Origin: Dermatemys mawii
Taxonomy: Eukaryota > Chordata > Testudines > Dermatemydidae
Reading direction: 5' to 3'
Assembly (NCBI GenBank): GCA_007922305.1
Contig: ML677333.1
Span: 19,675,555 to 19,739,554, forward strand
Length of the DNA: 64,000 bases
The notes beneath the pieces were generated by a model, which was given only the letters and a program-made list of their open reading frames with translations, was not told the origin of the DNA and did not search any database. Positions 33,565 through 45,764 of the stretch are shown in pieces. Position numbers and translations under genes: made by a program. How positions within the stretch are numbered: the first letter of the stretch is position 1; each line of letters starts with the position of its first letter.

Positions 33565-34631
33565 GTGCACTGGCTCTTTGTGCTGTGCTCTGTGTGTGTA
33601 TTCCTGAAGACTACTCGCTCTACCATTATATTCAGAACCTCTAATATGAGGAGAAAGGCATGGAGAACTTTTACCAAAGAGTAAGGAAACAATCTCTTTC
33701 CTTAAGAGTACAGTCTTTGCTTTGCTTTTTTCCCCCTTGGTTGAAGAAGTTAAATTGATAAGAACTATACTTTATTTAAACTCTGTAGGCTAGATATCCA
33801 ACCAGTGAGGGCACTCACAACTTCAGTGAAGTTGTATTTTTCCATGTTAGTTGCAAATTTCATCCTGTTACATTTGGAAAGTATTATTTTTGAAGGCATC
33901 TGGGGTCTATCTGATCCCCTATCATAAGTCAGAGAGCTCTCTGGCCTGCTTTAACTTACACTGGCTGGTAACAACCCTCTGAGGGATTGTTAAGCAACTA
34001 GAAGTAGCCACAGTTTCCCTAGTTCCCTGCTGCCAGTCCCAGCCAGGGAGTACACAGAAGCAGGTAATCGAAAATCCCTCTGGCAGGAAAATTAACAACT
34101 TCCCTGTTAAGACAGCCTTCTGCTTCTTTTACACCAAAAAACCAGATCCTCAGCTAGCGTAACTTGATGTTTCCCCCACTGACTCCAGTAATTGCACCAG
34201 CTGAACGTCTGGCCATAGCAGTGGTACAAAAGTTGCAGAGCAGGAGTCAGGATCTGACTCAGTCTTTTTATTGGAAATGTTCAGCACATAAGCGCTGAAA
34301 TATCAATACTGGTGCCCTATAGGAGAAATATGGCAACTGAGGTTTTGTACACTTTTTTCAGAACCCTTCAGTGCTGACCAACAATTTTTTGGGGCTGCCA
34401 CTTTTTTCTATGCCCTCACCCCCCCAGGATAATGTCAGTCATGATACTATAGTCATAAATGCTGTTGTCCTAAAAATCACCAACACACTTAACCAAATAT
34501 CACTGAAGCACTGCTATCTTTGTTTCAATGATTTTAATGCCTTGGCACCTTTATCTGGAATATTTTTAAGTCTGTCATTTTTTTTTAAAGTGAAAATTGC
34601 CATTATATATTTGCTATACTATGTACCAGTT
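33565..34631. other. No recognised feature
   Basis: AT-rich sequence with a diverged copy of the dispersed motif near 34178-34200. An 88-codon stretch at 34371-34637 has no domain. Confidence 0.35.
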
Positions 34632-35770
34632 TCATAGAACCATAGAAGAAGAAGATTAGGGTTGGAAGGAACCTCAGGAGGTCATCTAGCCCAACCCCCA
34701 GCTCAAAACACAACCAACCCCAAATAAATCATCCCAGCCAGGGCTTTGTCAAGCCGGGCCTTAAAAATGACTACGAACGGAGATTCCACCACCTCCCTAG
34801 GTAACCCATTCCAGTGCTTCACCATCCTCCTAGTGAAATAGTTTTCTCTTATATCCAACCTAGACCTCCCCCACTGCAACTTGAGACTATTACTTCTTGT
34901 TTTGTCATCTTCCACTACTGAGAACAGCCTAGCTCCATTCTCTTTGGAATCCCACTTCAGGTAGTTGAAGGCTGCTATAAAATCCCCATTCACTATGTTC
35001 TTCTGCAGACTAAATAAGCCCACTTCCCTCAGGCTCGCCTTGCAAGCCATGTGCCCCAGCCTCCTAATCATTTTTGTTACCCTCTGCTGTACTCTCTACA
35101 ATTTGTCCACATCCTTTCTGTAATGGGGCTCCCAAAAGTAAATGCAATACTCCGGATGTGGCCTCACCAGTGCTGAATAGAGGGGAATAATCACTTCCCT
35201 CAGTCTGCTGGCAAAGCGCCTACTAATGCAGCCCAATATGCCTATTAGACTTCTTGGCAACAAGGGCACACTGTTGATTCATATCCAGCTTCTCATCCAC
35301 TGTAACCTCTAGGTCCTTTTCTGCAGAACTGCAGCTTAGCCTGTCAATCCTCATGTAGCAGTGCATGGGATTCTTCCATCCTAAATCCAGGACTCTGCAC
35401 TTGTCCTTGTTGAACTTCATCAGATTTTTTTGGCACAATCTTTCAGTTTGTCTAGGTCACCCTGGCCCCTATTCCTACCTTCCAGTATATCTACCTCTCC
35501 CTTCAGCTTAGTGTCATCTGAGAACACTAAGATGTGTTAATGAAGATGATGGACGTTACTGGCCCCAGGACTGAACCTTAGGTCACACCGCTTGATACCA
35601 GCTGCCAGTTAGACATTGAGTCATTGATCACTACCCGATGAGCCACATGATCTAGTCAGCTTTCTATCCACCTTATCAATTCATCTTATAGTCCATTTGA
35701 TATGGTCTCTCATGGTATTCACATAGAGAGACCATATCAAAAGTCAAGATTTTTCTTGTCAAGATATACC
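34632..35770 (-). pseudogene. CR1 LINE, 5'-truncated copy (RT end and 3' UTR)
   Basis: Minus-strand order: a broken RT palm (35770-35460), then NLMKFNKDKCRVLDLGWKNP and [20 protein letters not shown] with CALVAKK (35430-35230), a short connector, and a clean C-terminal block at 35071-34703 with ASLREVGLFSLQKNIVNGDF, RSRLDIRENYFTRRMVKHWN and GLPREVVESP followed by FKARLDKAL. The 3' end at 34632-34650 has the CATAGAACCATAGAAG type terminal short repeat. It is one of the better-preserved CR1 tails in the window. Confidence 0.92.
35696..35741. repeat. Perfect 16-bp hairpin inside CR1
   Basis: TTTGATATGGTCTCTC (35696-35711) and GAGAGACCATATCAAA (35726-35741) are exact reverse complements around a 14-base loop, in the RT palm portion of the CR1 copy. 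Confidence 0.95.
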
Positions 35771-36735
35771 ACATCCACCATTTTTCCCATATCCACATTT
35801 CCCCTTTCTACACCCAAAAATTACATATACAAAGTGTACTCAGATGTTTTTCATTATATATCGTGTGTAAGTCACAGCTGGAGGCAGGATACTGGACTTG
35901 ATGGGTGAGCAGTCTGAGACAATATGGAAATCCTAGCTTCTTTCGTTTTTCTTAAATGTTAGGCAATTTGTCATTTTTTAAATTGAATCAAAAAATTTCA
36001 TTTCCCTTTAGAGCAAAGTTGGAATGCTTTGATGCAGCTTTAAGCTGGATCTTTGTTGAAACGTTGCCACAGGTAACATCAAAAGAGATTTAACATAAAA
36101 GCAACAGATATTTTTTTTTCGTTTCCTGTGGATATTGACATGAGATTTGTCTTCCCTTCTAAGTTGTGAACAAGAAGAAGAGCTACTTATAAGAAAAAAA
36201 GATTGATGCAACATATCTCCCCATTTTCTTAAAAGATCACATTACAGCCTGGGGTGGCATTATAATGAGGTTTGTTACACTTATGGGAATGAAGTCTCAT
36301 CTCCTACTAGTAAATTTCAGAAGGATAAATCTCTCTCATTCAACACTACTACTCATCATCTAAAGTTCTAGAATGATTTCCAATGTGTCTCACATCAAAA
36401 CAATTTTTCATTTACTTTAGAAAAAAATTACTTCTTGCCCAGGATGGTATTGCTATTTATTGCAGGCAAAATTCTCCTTTGGTTCAGAGTAGACACAAGG
36501 CTGTCTGTGTACCCCCTGCACATCACAGAAATGGTTTCCTTAGGGGCAGAGACTGGCACAGAAGGCAACATTGAGATTGAGCCTGGACAGGGAACATGTG
36601 ATCCATGTTTACACACATACATTGGTACTAACATCTTGAACAACTGGTGTAGAAAGACTGCAGCACCTATTTTATCTTATAAGTAGTGAGCAGGAGATGT
36701 TTTTACCTCTGTGTCCACTGTTGGTGATACAGATA
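35771..36735. other. No recognised feature
   Basis: AT-rich sequence between the CR1 copy and the Gypsy-like LTR. No repeats or domains were identified. Confidence 0.35.
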
Positions 36736-36911
36736 TGTTATATTTGGACCCAGCAGAGAAGGAGATAGACACAGGGGAGCTGATTTAAACACAATTGTCT
36801 GGTGTGGTAACTTTATTGTTCTGCAAAACAGAAACCAAAACCAAAATAATGGTCGGCACTGGGGAAGATGAATACAGAACACCCAGTCCTTTAAAGAGAC
36901 AGGATATTACA
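36736..36911 (-). repeat. Short LTR of a Ty3/Gypsy-like element
   Basis: Read on the minus strand it starts TGTAATATCCTGTCTCTTTA and ends CCAAATATAACA, so it has TG...CA ends over 176 bp. It includes an AACAATAAAGTTACC poly(A)-signal block. Directly upstream is the purine-rich GAGTGGAGGAA, a plausible polypurine tract. The integrase remnant lies upstream at 37200-38050, as expected for a 3' LTR. Confidence 0.65.
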
Positions 36912-37199
36912 TTCCTCCACTCTTCTTTAAAATACTTTCCAAATATATGCATACAGACACATTAATTTTTACATGGCTAATGTTACACAATATGTAACCT
37001 AACTGAAAGTTGGAGGTTGACTACCTGATATTCTTAAATTGCTAGAGATTATTCTGCCCTGAAATAGCAACTCACTAGATAAACAATTTTTAAGTTTAGG
37101 TACACCACTGGTTTCCACACTTTATTGGAATAAAGAGGAGATGCGGGTACAGCATTGTCCTGAACAACAGGAACAGTTAGTGGTAAATAATCAACTGGA

Positions 37200-38050
37200 T
37201 TTGGTACCAAAGTTTCTTACAAGAAGTCATCAGAATTAGGAGTGGTAACTGAAAGAGGTTTAATTGGAGGAACAGAAAGTCCTACTGGACCATCCCCAGA
37301 CTCTGTTACTTCTCGAGGCTCAAATGGTTTATACGCCACTTCTGGAAAGTACCATCAGATACTTTCACCATGAACAAAACAGGTCCTGTGCATTTTACAA
37401 GTTATCCAGGTATCTGTTTCACTCCACCGCTTTAGTTGTGAGTCCACACTAAGTCTCCCAATTGAATAAAATGATGACGTCTCATGTCATTAATCAATTT
37501 GTATAGTTTGGAATTTGGTTATGCATGAGGTAACATCAGAATATAGCAGGCCCAGAAAGGTACACCAATATCACTTTAAAAAAGGGTCACTTCTGGGTAG
37601 TAGCATGTCGTGTGTTCCTCTAAACGAGCAAAAAATTGTACAATTTCTGCTGATCTCTGAAAATTGATTTATTAGGTCTTATGGTATACTTAAATGTTTG
37701 TAAAAGCATTTCACTAGACCATCTGTAGCAGGATGGTATGGAACAGAATGTATATTTTCAATATCATTTGAAGCTAGGAACCTCTGAAATTCTGCAGAAC
37801 AGAACTGAAGTCCACTGACCAACTTTCAGTAGACCAAACTGGCTAAACAAGGTAAGAAGATATCCAGTGGTTTTAGGAGCTGAAGCAGAAGTAAGTCTGA
37901 AAAGTTCTGGCCATTTCAAATGGGCATCGGCTATGCCAAAACCCTGTAACCTTCTAATGGTCTGGCAAAGTCCACATGACTGTGTGTCAAAGGAGTCTGA
38001 GGGCATGTAACAGGGTTCCCACTCGCCACTAGTGCACCTCCTTCTGCTTA
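37200..38050 (-). pseudogene. Ty3/Gypsy-like integrase remnant
   Basis: Minus-strand reading with frameshifts gives a DFARPLEGYRVL-like start of the catalytic core, ADAHLKWPELFRLTSASAPK and TTGYLLTLFSQFGL (38010-37830), then LQFCSAEFQRFLASNDIENI and HSVPYHPATDGLVKCF (37810-37690). This is the D-x-W-P-E, FGLP, TD-G-QF and APYHPATNGLAER signature of a retroelement rve integrase; the middle Asp is lost (SGLQF). A C-terminal tract follows with IGRLSVDSQL, then CFVHGESI-WYFPEVAYKPFE (37440-37320), like the tail of Gypsy-type integrases. Several stops interrupt it. Together with the LTR at 36736-36911 it is the 3' third of one element. Confidence 0.75.
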
Positions 38051-38520
38051 GGTCTGGGAAAGTAACTCTCACAGCATCAGGTGCCCCATGTTCACTCTGC
38101 AATAATTTCTCTTCTGGTAACTCGGTCTTTTGGCCAGGTCATCACTGAGTGCAGTGCTTCCAGGGTTATGAGGTCCAACAGGACTACTGTCCAAATACCT
38201 TTTCTGGACATTGTTTAGCCTCAGCTCAGAGCACTGTGTCATTATACCAGTGGCTGGAAGGAGAACCTGGGCCTCCCACTGCACTGAGTTCCAGTCCAGG
38301 GACCCTATATCCAGCAATCCAGATCTGCTTGGTCCCCATCCCAGTTGCTGTTTCCCTGGGCTCCTTCCTATCCAGCCTCTCTAGTTTCTCTTTCCTGTTT
38401 CCAGGTTTACCAAAGGAGTGTACTCTACTTTCTGTGGGCTATTTCACCCCCCTGCTTCCTGCACTTGTGGGAGAAGCAGATTCTGTAGATTCACTATGTG
38501 TGGGGGAAATGATGAAAGAG
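38000..38520. repeat. LTR-like or other interspersed repeat
   Basis: A GC-richer block with CCCACTGCACTGAGTTCCAG and TCCAGGGACCCTATATCCAG and no coding signal. It interrupts the 5' side of the Gypsy-like integrase. It resembles LTR sequence, but no TSD or ends could be set. Confidence 0.35.
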
Positions 38521-40679
38521 GATAGTGAGTGAGCCTTGGCTCCAACCCCCATAACATGCCCAGTGATGTAGTTATGTCATCATGATGGTGATCATGTGCT
38601 GTGTGAAGTATAGACCTGTCACATGCTTACTCCATCACAGGAACAGGAAGGAGTCTGTGAGTGAAACTGTGACTCAACAAGTCACAATCACTTTCCTAGG
38701 CTACTGCAAGGGCAGTACCATGACTTGCTGTCACTCACTATGGACTATATGGCAAACTGAAGATCTAGCCCTCTATTAGTACCTTTATTTATTCCACTGA
38801 GAACATGAGAATTAGCAAATTTATAGCATGGACCTATTATGAACTTTGTAAAACACATCCCTTTAGATCTTCTACTGCTCTTTCCCCATGAGAGATGAAT
38901 GCTTTCAGCAAAGCAGATAAGGAACTTCAGTGAAACAAACAAACCTTCTGCCATATTCTAATCTTGTCTGAACTATTTACATCATCACCTCATTTGCAAT
39001 GATAGGACCCACACTTGCAACTGAAATGATGATGATGACATCACTATGGCTGTTGCTATCATTCTTTTCCTTTCCCTAATTTCCGTCCATAGTTTATGAA
39101 CTCCTCAGAACAGGACCATCGTTCTTGAATATCTGAACAGTGCTTCTCAGATAGCCCCTGATCCAACAGCCATTAAAATTAGTGAATCACTCCCAGTGAC
39201 TTTAGTGGTCTCTGGGGAAGATTCTTTGTGAGCTCTATACTAAATAAACAATATTAGTAGCTCCAGGTGTCCTCTCCAGACTCCCTCAATTCAGCTACAA
39301 GTTTATTAGTCTCTTTCTGTTTCTTTAAATAAATATTTCCAAGTTTCAAAGCTCTCTCGGCCTTTTCACAATTTAAAGCTCTGCTAACTGCTGGAAAAAA
39401 TATCGAGAGAAAATCTCCTGCAAAAAATTAAGATGAACACATTCATTTAAGAAATATAATGAATGGGGAGATTTGTCATATGAACACTCCATTTCTTCAC
39501 CATTAAGGAGACGTATTTTTGGACTTAATGCATGAGAAACTTTCAAGTAGACTAGTTTATTTTTTTTCTTGTGTTTTGTATTTGTGTTAATATGGAGATA
39601 TTTTTAAAAATCACTGAGATTTGCTAGTTTTTACTGGTTACAGGTCGTTTCTCAGAAAAAGCCCATTGACTTCATACAGATTAAAATTTAATAGCAAAAT
39701 GTAACAAAAAATATTCAAGGTTGGTCATGTCTTGTACTGGGGAGATGCAGCATATATCGTTCCCATAGAACCTCTGGGAGAATAGAGTTGTCCATTGATG
39801 CTGGTAGGAGTCTTTCATTTGAAAAACATTTTACCTGCATCACAGAAACTTCATATGCCAAATAGCCAAAGATTTCTGACATAAATCACATTGTGTCAAT
39901 TCTCCCCTGCCCCCATCAACCCATCATCAATTTCACAATTTCATACATATATTTCTGTTAAAAAAACAAACACACAGTAGTCGAGGGATAACTCCTTGCT
40001 CACTTTGTCAGGTGTATGGGAGCTGATGCAAGTTCTGTGTACTAGGGGGCAGAGTTAAGGTAGTGTATGCAACCTTAAATTTGGCTTTAGAGGATTTTTG
40101 AATCCTTCATGTGCAAAGTTAACACTCCTTTAATGTATTTTGTTTGGATCTATACCTTTCTCTGTGTATTCACATGAAACAATTTCCACTGACAATAAAA
40201 ATGATACGCACCTATGCAAAAGATAATAGGATCCTCAGTCATAGCGATCACAGACAAATCAAAATACATGGAGTTCTTTGTTACGTAAGGAATGTCACAA
40301 TAGTGATAGATTTTGCAAAAATAGTGTGGTGAATTAGTGACTAAACTAAATTTAAAAATGTCAGCCGTTTGTATCTCAGGAAGATTGAATATCATCTCTC
40401 ACAAACACTCGAGAAACTGACACCATGGACCTATTTATAGTCCCAGGAACAATAAGACGCCTGCACTGTTTTATGGGTTTAAAAGAGTGCCCAATTTAAA
40501 CTTTACCTATAGATGTTTCTAGTTCAATCACTGATACTTAGGGATAATTTTTAGTACTGGGAACAGCAGATAATGTGCAAAAATGTGTTCATGTATACTG
40601 ATAGTGGAATTGATGCATTTGCACATGTGGAAAAGATAACTGCATAGATATGTAACACTTCTGCTAGGTGAAGCCAGCA
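38521..40679. other. 2.1 kb with no recognised feature
   Basis: AT-rich sequence. A CCCATTGACTTCATAC motif copy is at 39662-39677 and a diverged one near 39150-39230. Confidence 0.35.
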
Positions 40680-41260
40680 GCAACCAGGGCTGGGTTCAAT
40701 ATCTAGGGGTTCCTTTCCATTGATACAACAGAGAACTGGCTCGAGCTCCTATCCAGTAACCTGGGAAACTTACATACCACCTCTGGGCACCTCTGAAAGG
40801 CAATACTTCCTCGCTACAAGCAGAGTTTAGGAAAAAAACTTGTATTAAAAGGAGGGACATAACTGTGTTAATTTGGGAATACATCACAAACAGAGTTCAT
40901 AAGCATAAACCATGAGCAAAAAAGACTTACCCTCAAGTTGGGCAGTGTCCTTTCCCCCTCAGGTTCTTAAGTCCAGCAACCAAAAAGCCCCTTTAGCGTG
41001 TCCATCCCTACTCTGCACCCCACTCACAGTTTCTGTTCTTGGTTAGTGCAGACCCAGAGTTCAAAAATGCATCCACAGAGTTCGCTTCCCACCCGGGATG
41101 GAGGTGAGGAGGCACATTACTTACTCTGATGCTTGGGCACTCATCCGCCACTCCTCTCCACCAGACAACCTGCTGGCCTCTCACTGCGCCTCTCCGCCAG
41201 ACATGCTGCTGGCTGCTCGGTCTGCTCACTGCCTCACCAGCCACTCATTTACCAGCTGAC
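40680..41260. repeat. Possible LTR-like repeat
   Basis: CTGGGTTCAATATCTAGGGG to the CCCCCTCAGGTTCTTAAGTC and CAGCAACCAAAAAGCC region has the look of an LTR in reverse orientation, followed by a GC-rich CTGCTGGC-rich stretch. There is no second copy in the window to confirm it. Confidence 0.3.
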
Positions 41261-41319
41261 TGTCAGTCACCTTCTGCTGCCGCCTGCCTATCTGATGTGA
41301 CATCTGCACATCAGTCTCT

Positions 41320-41617
41320 CAGGGTACATCTACACTATCTGCCAAATTGGCGGGTAGTGATCGATCTACCGGGGATTGATTTATCACACCTTGTGTAGAT
41401 GTGATAAATTAATCCCAGAGCGCTCTTCTTGTCAACTCTGGAACTCCACCACCATGAGAGGTGGAAGTGGAGTTGATGGGGGAGCAGCAGCGGTTGACTC
41501 ACCACCCTGAGGATGCCCAGGTAAGTCGACCTAAGATACACTGACTTGAGCTATGCTATTTGCTGAAGTTGCATATCTTAGGTCAAGCCCCCTCCCCCTC
41601 AGTGTAGACCTGGCCTT
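41320..41617 (+). mobile_element. MITE-like DNA transposon, copy 2 (complete)
   Basis: Its ends, CAGGGTACATCTACACTATC and CAGTGTAGACCTGGCCTTA, are approximate inverted repeats. The interior shares TCTACCGGGGATTGATTTAT, GATAAATTAATCCCAG, AACTCTGGAACTCCACC-type and GGTAAGTCGACCTAAGAT blocks with 15919-16140. GCTATGCTATTTGCTGAAGT then TGCATATCTTAGGTC forms a second inner inverted repeat. It is 298 bp with no frame. No matching 8-bp TSD is seen (CAGTCTCT against TTAGTGAT). Confidence 0.75.
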
Positions 41618-42797
41618 AGTGATTTAAGCACTTTTCAGGGTGGGCAGAAACACTGCTCCCTCTCAAATGAATTCTGCTCTCAGTGATGGTGCATTTAAAA
41701 TTACAAAAGAGGCTCCTAATGAAGGCTATTTACCTCTTTCTTTAAGCAGTGGGGAAGAACAGATCAAACCAATGTGGGGTCCTCTCAGAGATACACCACA
41801 TAGATGGGACATCTCATCTTGACCCCACTCACTTTAACAGAGCTCTGACATTTGAGCCTCTGGTTTAACAAGGTCTTTTCAGCTGAAGGTGACCTCCCTC
41901 ATTTGGGAAAGGTTAAGCACAGTCCTTCCCTGTATTCCTATGATAATATTTTTGTAAGAGCATTTCACTACCCCAGCATTCAGTACTAATGTGATTTGTA
42001 CCCAACAGCAGCCAAAATTGACAACTTTGACACCACACTATGTGCTGAATATCTAAGCAGAGCAGGAGCAAACTGTATTTACATAACCACACCCAAAGTC
42101 TCTCCCCTTCCCAGCTAGCTCTCAGGGGAGCATTCCTTCAGACCCTACTTACATATAAATGAGTCCACAGGTGCACAGTTACCAGATATGCATGCACAAA
42201 ATACAGCTTTATACACACAAATAACAGGAGCTTTCTGAAATGTGTGCATATTTTTTGTGATTACATCTGTTGCACCCAGCTCTGAAAAGTGTGATGGTGT
42301 TTACAGTTAGTATTACTATTCATCTTCTTTACTTTCTTTCTTACTTTCTATCTATATATATATATAAGACCCTAGAAACACAGTGAGTATTCCCACGCAA
42401 TGAAGGAATAGCAATAGAAAACTTATTTTTTAGCATTTTCCTTTAACTATTTGTGAATGTTAATACTGAGAAATAAGGGGTATGCTTAGGACTGCAGAAA
42501 TCTACCATACAAGGAGAAAAGGCTGCCGCCTCGGGGAACTTAAAAGTGGAACAGACTGACTGACTAATTCTGACATGCACAGTGCTTGTTTCTAGCACCA
42601 ATGTTTACTGGATGCTGCAAAGATTCTTCATACTGTGTTGTCTAACCCTACTGAGAACAGGGTTAATTGTCCTTAATGGAAAGTTTAGTTGTTCAACACA
42701 TCTTAAAAATCAGTCCACTTTTATTTAAGTGGCTAACTCTAGGGATGTGTTTCACCAAGTTCTATCATTTTCTGTTTCAACAAAGCAATATAAACTT
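41618..42797. other. No confident feature; TA microsatellite
   Basis: A TCTATC/TATATATA repeat lies at 42348-42368. The rest is unique-looking. Confidence 0.4.
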
Positions 42798-42997
42798 TTA
42801 CTTTAAGATATCAGAGGAATAGCCATGTTTGTTTAGATCTGCAAAAGCAACAAAGGTGCCTGTGGCACCTTATGGACTAACAGAGGTATTAGAGCATAAG
42901 CTTTCATGGGTGAATACCCACTTCATTGGATGCATGCATCCGAAGAAGTGGGTATTGAACCACGAAAGCTTATGCTCTAATACTTCTGTTACTTTAA
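42798..42997 (-). mobile_element. Penelope-derived fold-back element with 9-bp TSD
   Basis: The element at 42807-42988 has TSD TTACTTTAA at 42798-42806 and 42989-42997. Read on the minus strand, it starts with a short inverted head (AGAGCATAAGCTTTCGTGGT, CAATACCCACTTCTTCGGAT), passes a GCATGC centre, and continues with the direct unit (CCAATGAAGTGGGTATTCAC, CCATGAAAGCTTATGCTCTA, GTCCATAAGGTGCCACAGGC), ending in the family 3' terminus GGCTATTCCTCTGATA. This is the same design as the elements at 14.0 and 33.4 kb. The hammerhead-like GAAA and GC-TTAT-GCTC blocks are kept in both arms. Confidence 0.8.
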
Positions 42998-43064
42998 AGA
43001 GGAATTTTCATATTGGACACATTTTTGAAAGTATGTGATCAGTAGTTTTCTGTGCTCTTTTTAT

Positions 43065-43132
43065 TATAATCCTGCTGCTGTTGATGTCAATGGCAAAACT
43101 TCCATTACCTTCTGTGGTGAAGGATTTAGCTG
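43065..43132. repeat. Palindromic dispersed element, diverged copy
   Basis: TAATCCTGCTGCTGTTGATG, TCAATGGCAAAACTTCCATT, ACCTTCTGTGGTGAAGGATT parallels the element at 12657-12728 with more changes in the right half. Confidence 0.45.
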
Positions 43133-45764
43133 TTTTTGAGGATGTCTTGATTAGAGATTTGCACAAATGGATACTCTTATTTTGAACATACCCCAAACAA
43201 TACCTAGACCTCCTCCTCAGGTTTAGAACACTAACTACATTCATAAACCCAGGATAACCTCTCTGGTAAAAATTTCCAGTTAGTTTAAATATCTGGCATG
43301 CATTTGTAGGCAGATCCTTAGCTGATAAAAATCTCAAAGCCCCTTATACTCTATGTCAGCCGAGGTCTTTCCCCTTCCCTCCTCCCTTCATCCCCCACCA
43401 ATCACAGTTCTAAAAAACTCATTATAGATGCAAATTCTAAATTTCATTTTATCTTGTATATTTCTTGTTACAAAAACATCAAACATAAATGCCACTAAAT
43501 AATAATGAAGTCTCATAGAACATATGACACTGCTAAAACACACCTGATAAATTAAACAATATAAATGGAAAATTAAATGCTACTTGTATAAGACAGTCTG
43601 TATTTTCAAAAACTGAAAATAAGCAAAGTAGCAAAATATGATAAAAGGTAAGGTACTGTAGGATATTCATCTGAGTGCTACCTATTAATCCATTGCATGG
43701 TATATGGGAACCAATTTGAAAGAAAAATACAATTCCTTTACAATTTGCAGAGCTAAAATACAGCGAAATACCTTCTCTTTGTGAAGCTGACACCTCTAGC
43801 ATGCTTTCACGATTGTTTCCTCATTTGCTAATCACTATAGAATGTCAATCACAGTGAAACGAAGTTACCCTAAAAAAAATTAAAATGAAACATATTTTGT
43901 CTTGTATTATTTGACCATTACAGCACATCGGTTTCCACAGAGAGACAGAATGGGTGGACAGCATATCCTGCTGTACTACAGTAAAATATACAGATGATGG
44001 CAGATAAGGCAAACCCAGATGTGACAATTATCTTTGTCCATTTCACCTTACCTGTGTGTGATACTGTTAATGATATTTTTTGAAAAAATAATTGAGTTGT
44101 AGCTGGCCCAATTTTTTTATTATTTGTTTTACAATCCTCTTTAAACTTTAAAATCTCTGAGTACAACTTTCATACGGATCATTGCTTGTGGCAACAGGTA
44201 TTTTAGTGATTGTAACTCTCTATAACAATGAAAAGCATTTTACCAATGTCTCGTTCAATATAATATGTCTAGTTTACAAGAATACTGAATGTACCAGGGG
44301 ATATTCGGTTTAGGGGTGCAATCCAGAGCAGTGAAGTGTTTGGTCATCACCTGCCCTGTAATCCTGGGTGTCTCAAAGGCTTTGCTACTGTAACTCTCTG
44401 CCTGGCATGTTCACACTCAGCAACAAGCACGCAGGCCACCCCCTGAATGTCTGTGTATGACTGCAGCCCTGGTCCAGCAACTCTGACTCCAGCAGCCTGT
44501 CAGCATCCCACCAGTCACAACCTCTGGTCTCTGCAAGAATTTGCTACTGGCTTCCTGGGGAACGGAGCTGGAATCTTCACTTTCATGGAGAGATTTACAA
44601 AGTTCTTTAGATGATTTAATTTACATGCTTCTGACTGGCAAAATTCTCCAACTGCTAGAAAAATACATCCAAACATTAATCCCTCTGCAAGAAGGATTCC
44701 ATCATATTAGATTTTGTCACTGCCTACACTGAAGTTGCACTTAAATGACAGAATTAATGTCTGATAGCATTAAAACTTACTGTAAACTAAGTTTCTATCA
44801 GACACTGAAAACATTGGTTCCAGAAAATAATGAAAATCTCAATGTTCTTGAGTTTTCAAGTGCAAATGCTCTTAAAAATACTGCACAAACAAGTCAGCCT
44901 AAATTATTGTATAATGTACTGTTGTAATAGACATTGCAAACCCATTCAAGTCAATAGAGTTCTACCAGAAATGAATTTGACCTATTGCTTTCATGATTCC
45001 AATTTTCTAAAATTTGTATTGTTTGACAGTCTTTTCATAACATGACTTCAAACAATACTGTATTTCTTGCCTTGAGGCTGAAAGTAGGTTGAACAGTTTC
45101 ATCCTTTTGAAGACACCTTGTGCAATAGATGACTGCTCTTTTTTTCTAAATGGCACTTCTTTTTTTTAATGTTCTTAATTTATACATTTTCTGATGAACA
45201 GATATTTTTATTAAGCAGAAATATTTTGAATACTGTAGAATAAAACCTTCCTGACATTTGCTGTATTTGAAATGTTGAAGGAAGTAGCTATTTTAGTTAG
45301 TTGAAAGACTCTCATTGACTCCAACAGGCTTTGGATCAGACCCCAATTGTGTAGGGTGTTAGTACCACTCTATCTGAGTAAACATGGAGGTGTTCCCATC
45401 CCTGGCTGGTTCTCATTGTGGCCTTCTACACTGTCCTATAAAAAGTTGATGCAGAAATTGATTGCACATGGCATGGTGTGCATAACACATTAAACCATTG
45501 CATAGCTGTTCCACTCACAACCCTTTTGCAGGGGTTCATTCATGCAAAGCACCTGATGTTGGCTCCTCACACCACCAATAATTTTCCCCCTTTTAAAATA
45601 ACCTTTCGGGAATCATTCAATCATTCTATTTTCAAAAGTTACATTATTGTAAATTAACCAGGTTAAGAAATGCCACTTTTAACCCCCTCCAACCCCACCT
45701 CCCACAAAAAAAAAAATCACTGGAGTTGAGTTTTTCCCCAAAGAGACCCTCCAAACTCACCTAT
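43133..45764. other. 2.6 kb with no recognised feature
   Basis: AT-rich sequence with many short chance frames. A CTCATTGACTCCAACAGGCT motif copy is at 45312-45331. Confidence 0.35.

Noticed and set aside
36736..38520. Calling this an endogenous retrovirus
   Set aside because: No envelope or gag is visible, and the integrase wording and short LTR fit a Ty3/Gypsy-type element better.
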